Assembly (NCBI GenBank): GCA_002352125.1
Contig: DEHU01000025.1
Span: forward strand, 4,102 to 17,962
Direction of reading: 5' to 3'
Length of the DNA stretch: 13,861 bases
Origin: Competibacteraceae bacterium UBA2792
GTDB taxonomy: Bacteria; Pseudomonadota; Gammaproteobacteria; Competibacterales; Competibacteraceae
Shown: positions 13,668 to 13,861 of the stretch, piece after piece
Layout: the number at the start of each line of letters is the position of its first letter
Position numbering within the stretch: position 1 is the first letter of the stretch
Position numbers and translations under genes: made by a program
Notes under the pieces: model-generated
What the model was told of the DNA's origin: nothing
Databases searched by the model: none
What the model saw: the letters and a program-made list of their open reading frames with translations, nothing else

Positions 13668-13861
13668 ATGTCGGACATGACCCCCCGAGAAATCGCTCAG
13701 GAATTGGATAAGCATATTATTGGCCAGGAAGCTGCCAAACGCGCCGTAGCGATCGCCTTGCGCAACCGCTGGCGGCGGATGCGGGTGGAACCGGATCTAC
13801 GCAACGAAATTACCCCCAAAAACATCCTGATGATCGGTCCGACCGGCGTCGGCAAGACCGA
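13668..13861 (+). CDS. hslU: ATP-dependent protease HslVU, ATPase subunit (ClpY), N-terminal part (3' end outside window)
   Basis: The first 64 residues of an AAA+ unfoldase of about 440 residues are visible. [35 protein letters not shown] is the conserved N-terminus, and GPTGVGKT at 57-64 is the Walker A motif at the window edge. HslU unfolds substrates and feeds them into HslV. The ATG at 13668 is preceded by CCTCCCT rather than a Shine-Dalgarno sequence; the in-frame ATG at 13677 (Met4) is no better placed. The gene follows hslV after 66 bases on the same strand and is presumably co-transcribed. Confidence 0.97.
   Translation, partial: MSDMTPREIAQELDKHIIGQEAAKRAVAIALRNRWRRMRVEPDLRNEITPKNILMIGPTGVGKT

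Noticed and set aside
1..13861. CRISPR arrays, insertion sequences, tRNA or rRNA genes
   Set aside because: No regularly spaced repeats, transposase motifs, terminal inverted repeats flanked by target duplications, or RNA-gene signatures were seen.

Overview
The window reads as chromosomal DNA of a high-GC gammaproteobacterium. The proteins match gammaproteobacterial families (GlnE, IlvE, HslV/HslU, HtrB/LpxL, WaaF-like heptosyltransferase). The order glnE-ilvE leading into an LPS-core cluster recalls Pseudomonas, where glnE-ilvE precedes the waa genes. The gene style (ELM1-family protein, CHCC zinc finger next to ilvE) would suit a Methylococcales-like or related environmental lineage, but that assignment is inference.

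Layout. Bases 1-1861 carry the 3' end of glnE, complete ilvE and a small CHCC zinc-finger protein, all on +. Bases 1892-12602 form an envelope (LPS core / O-antigen) cluster. It has an ELM1-family protein overlapping a GT4 glycosyltransferase (+), a second GT4 in inverted orientation (-), a GT9 heptosyltransferase-like gene overlapping an O-antigen-ligase-like membrane protein (+), a KdtX/WaaE-like GT2 (+), a second GT9 with a Cys-rich tail and an LpxL/HtrB-type acyltransferase (both -), an NAD-dependent sugar epimerase (+) and a class I SAM methyltransferase (-). Bases 12603-13058 have no convincing protein gene. They hold a sigma-32-type heat-shock promoter, a run of four stem-loops and a strong intrinsic terminator. 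Bases 13059-13861 are hslV and the start of hslU.

How the genes work together. The acyltransferase would finish lipid A. The GT9, GT4 and GT2 enzymes would build a heptose/hexose core using sugar nucleotides, one of them possibly interconverted by the epimerase. The O-antigen ligase would attach a polymer made elsewhere. Repeated strand switching and AT-richer spacers inside the cluster suggest assembly from several transcription units, as is usual for variable LPS loci. hslVU is a heat-shock protease operon.

The most striking signal is between the methyltransferase and hslV. A textbook sigma-32 promoter is followed, at the expected start-site distance, by about 120 nt of back-to-back hairpins. 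Two of these expose C-rich loops, and the last is a Rho-independent terminator that ends before hslV begins. This predicts either a heat-shock-induced small RNA or a terminator-controlled hslVU leader.
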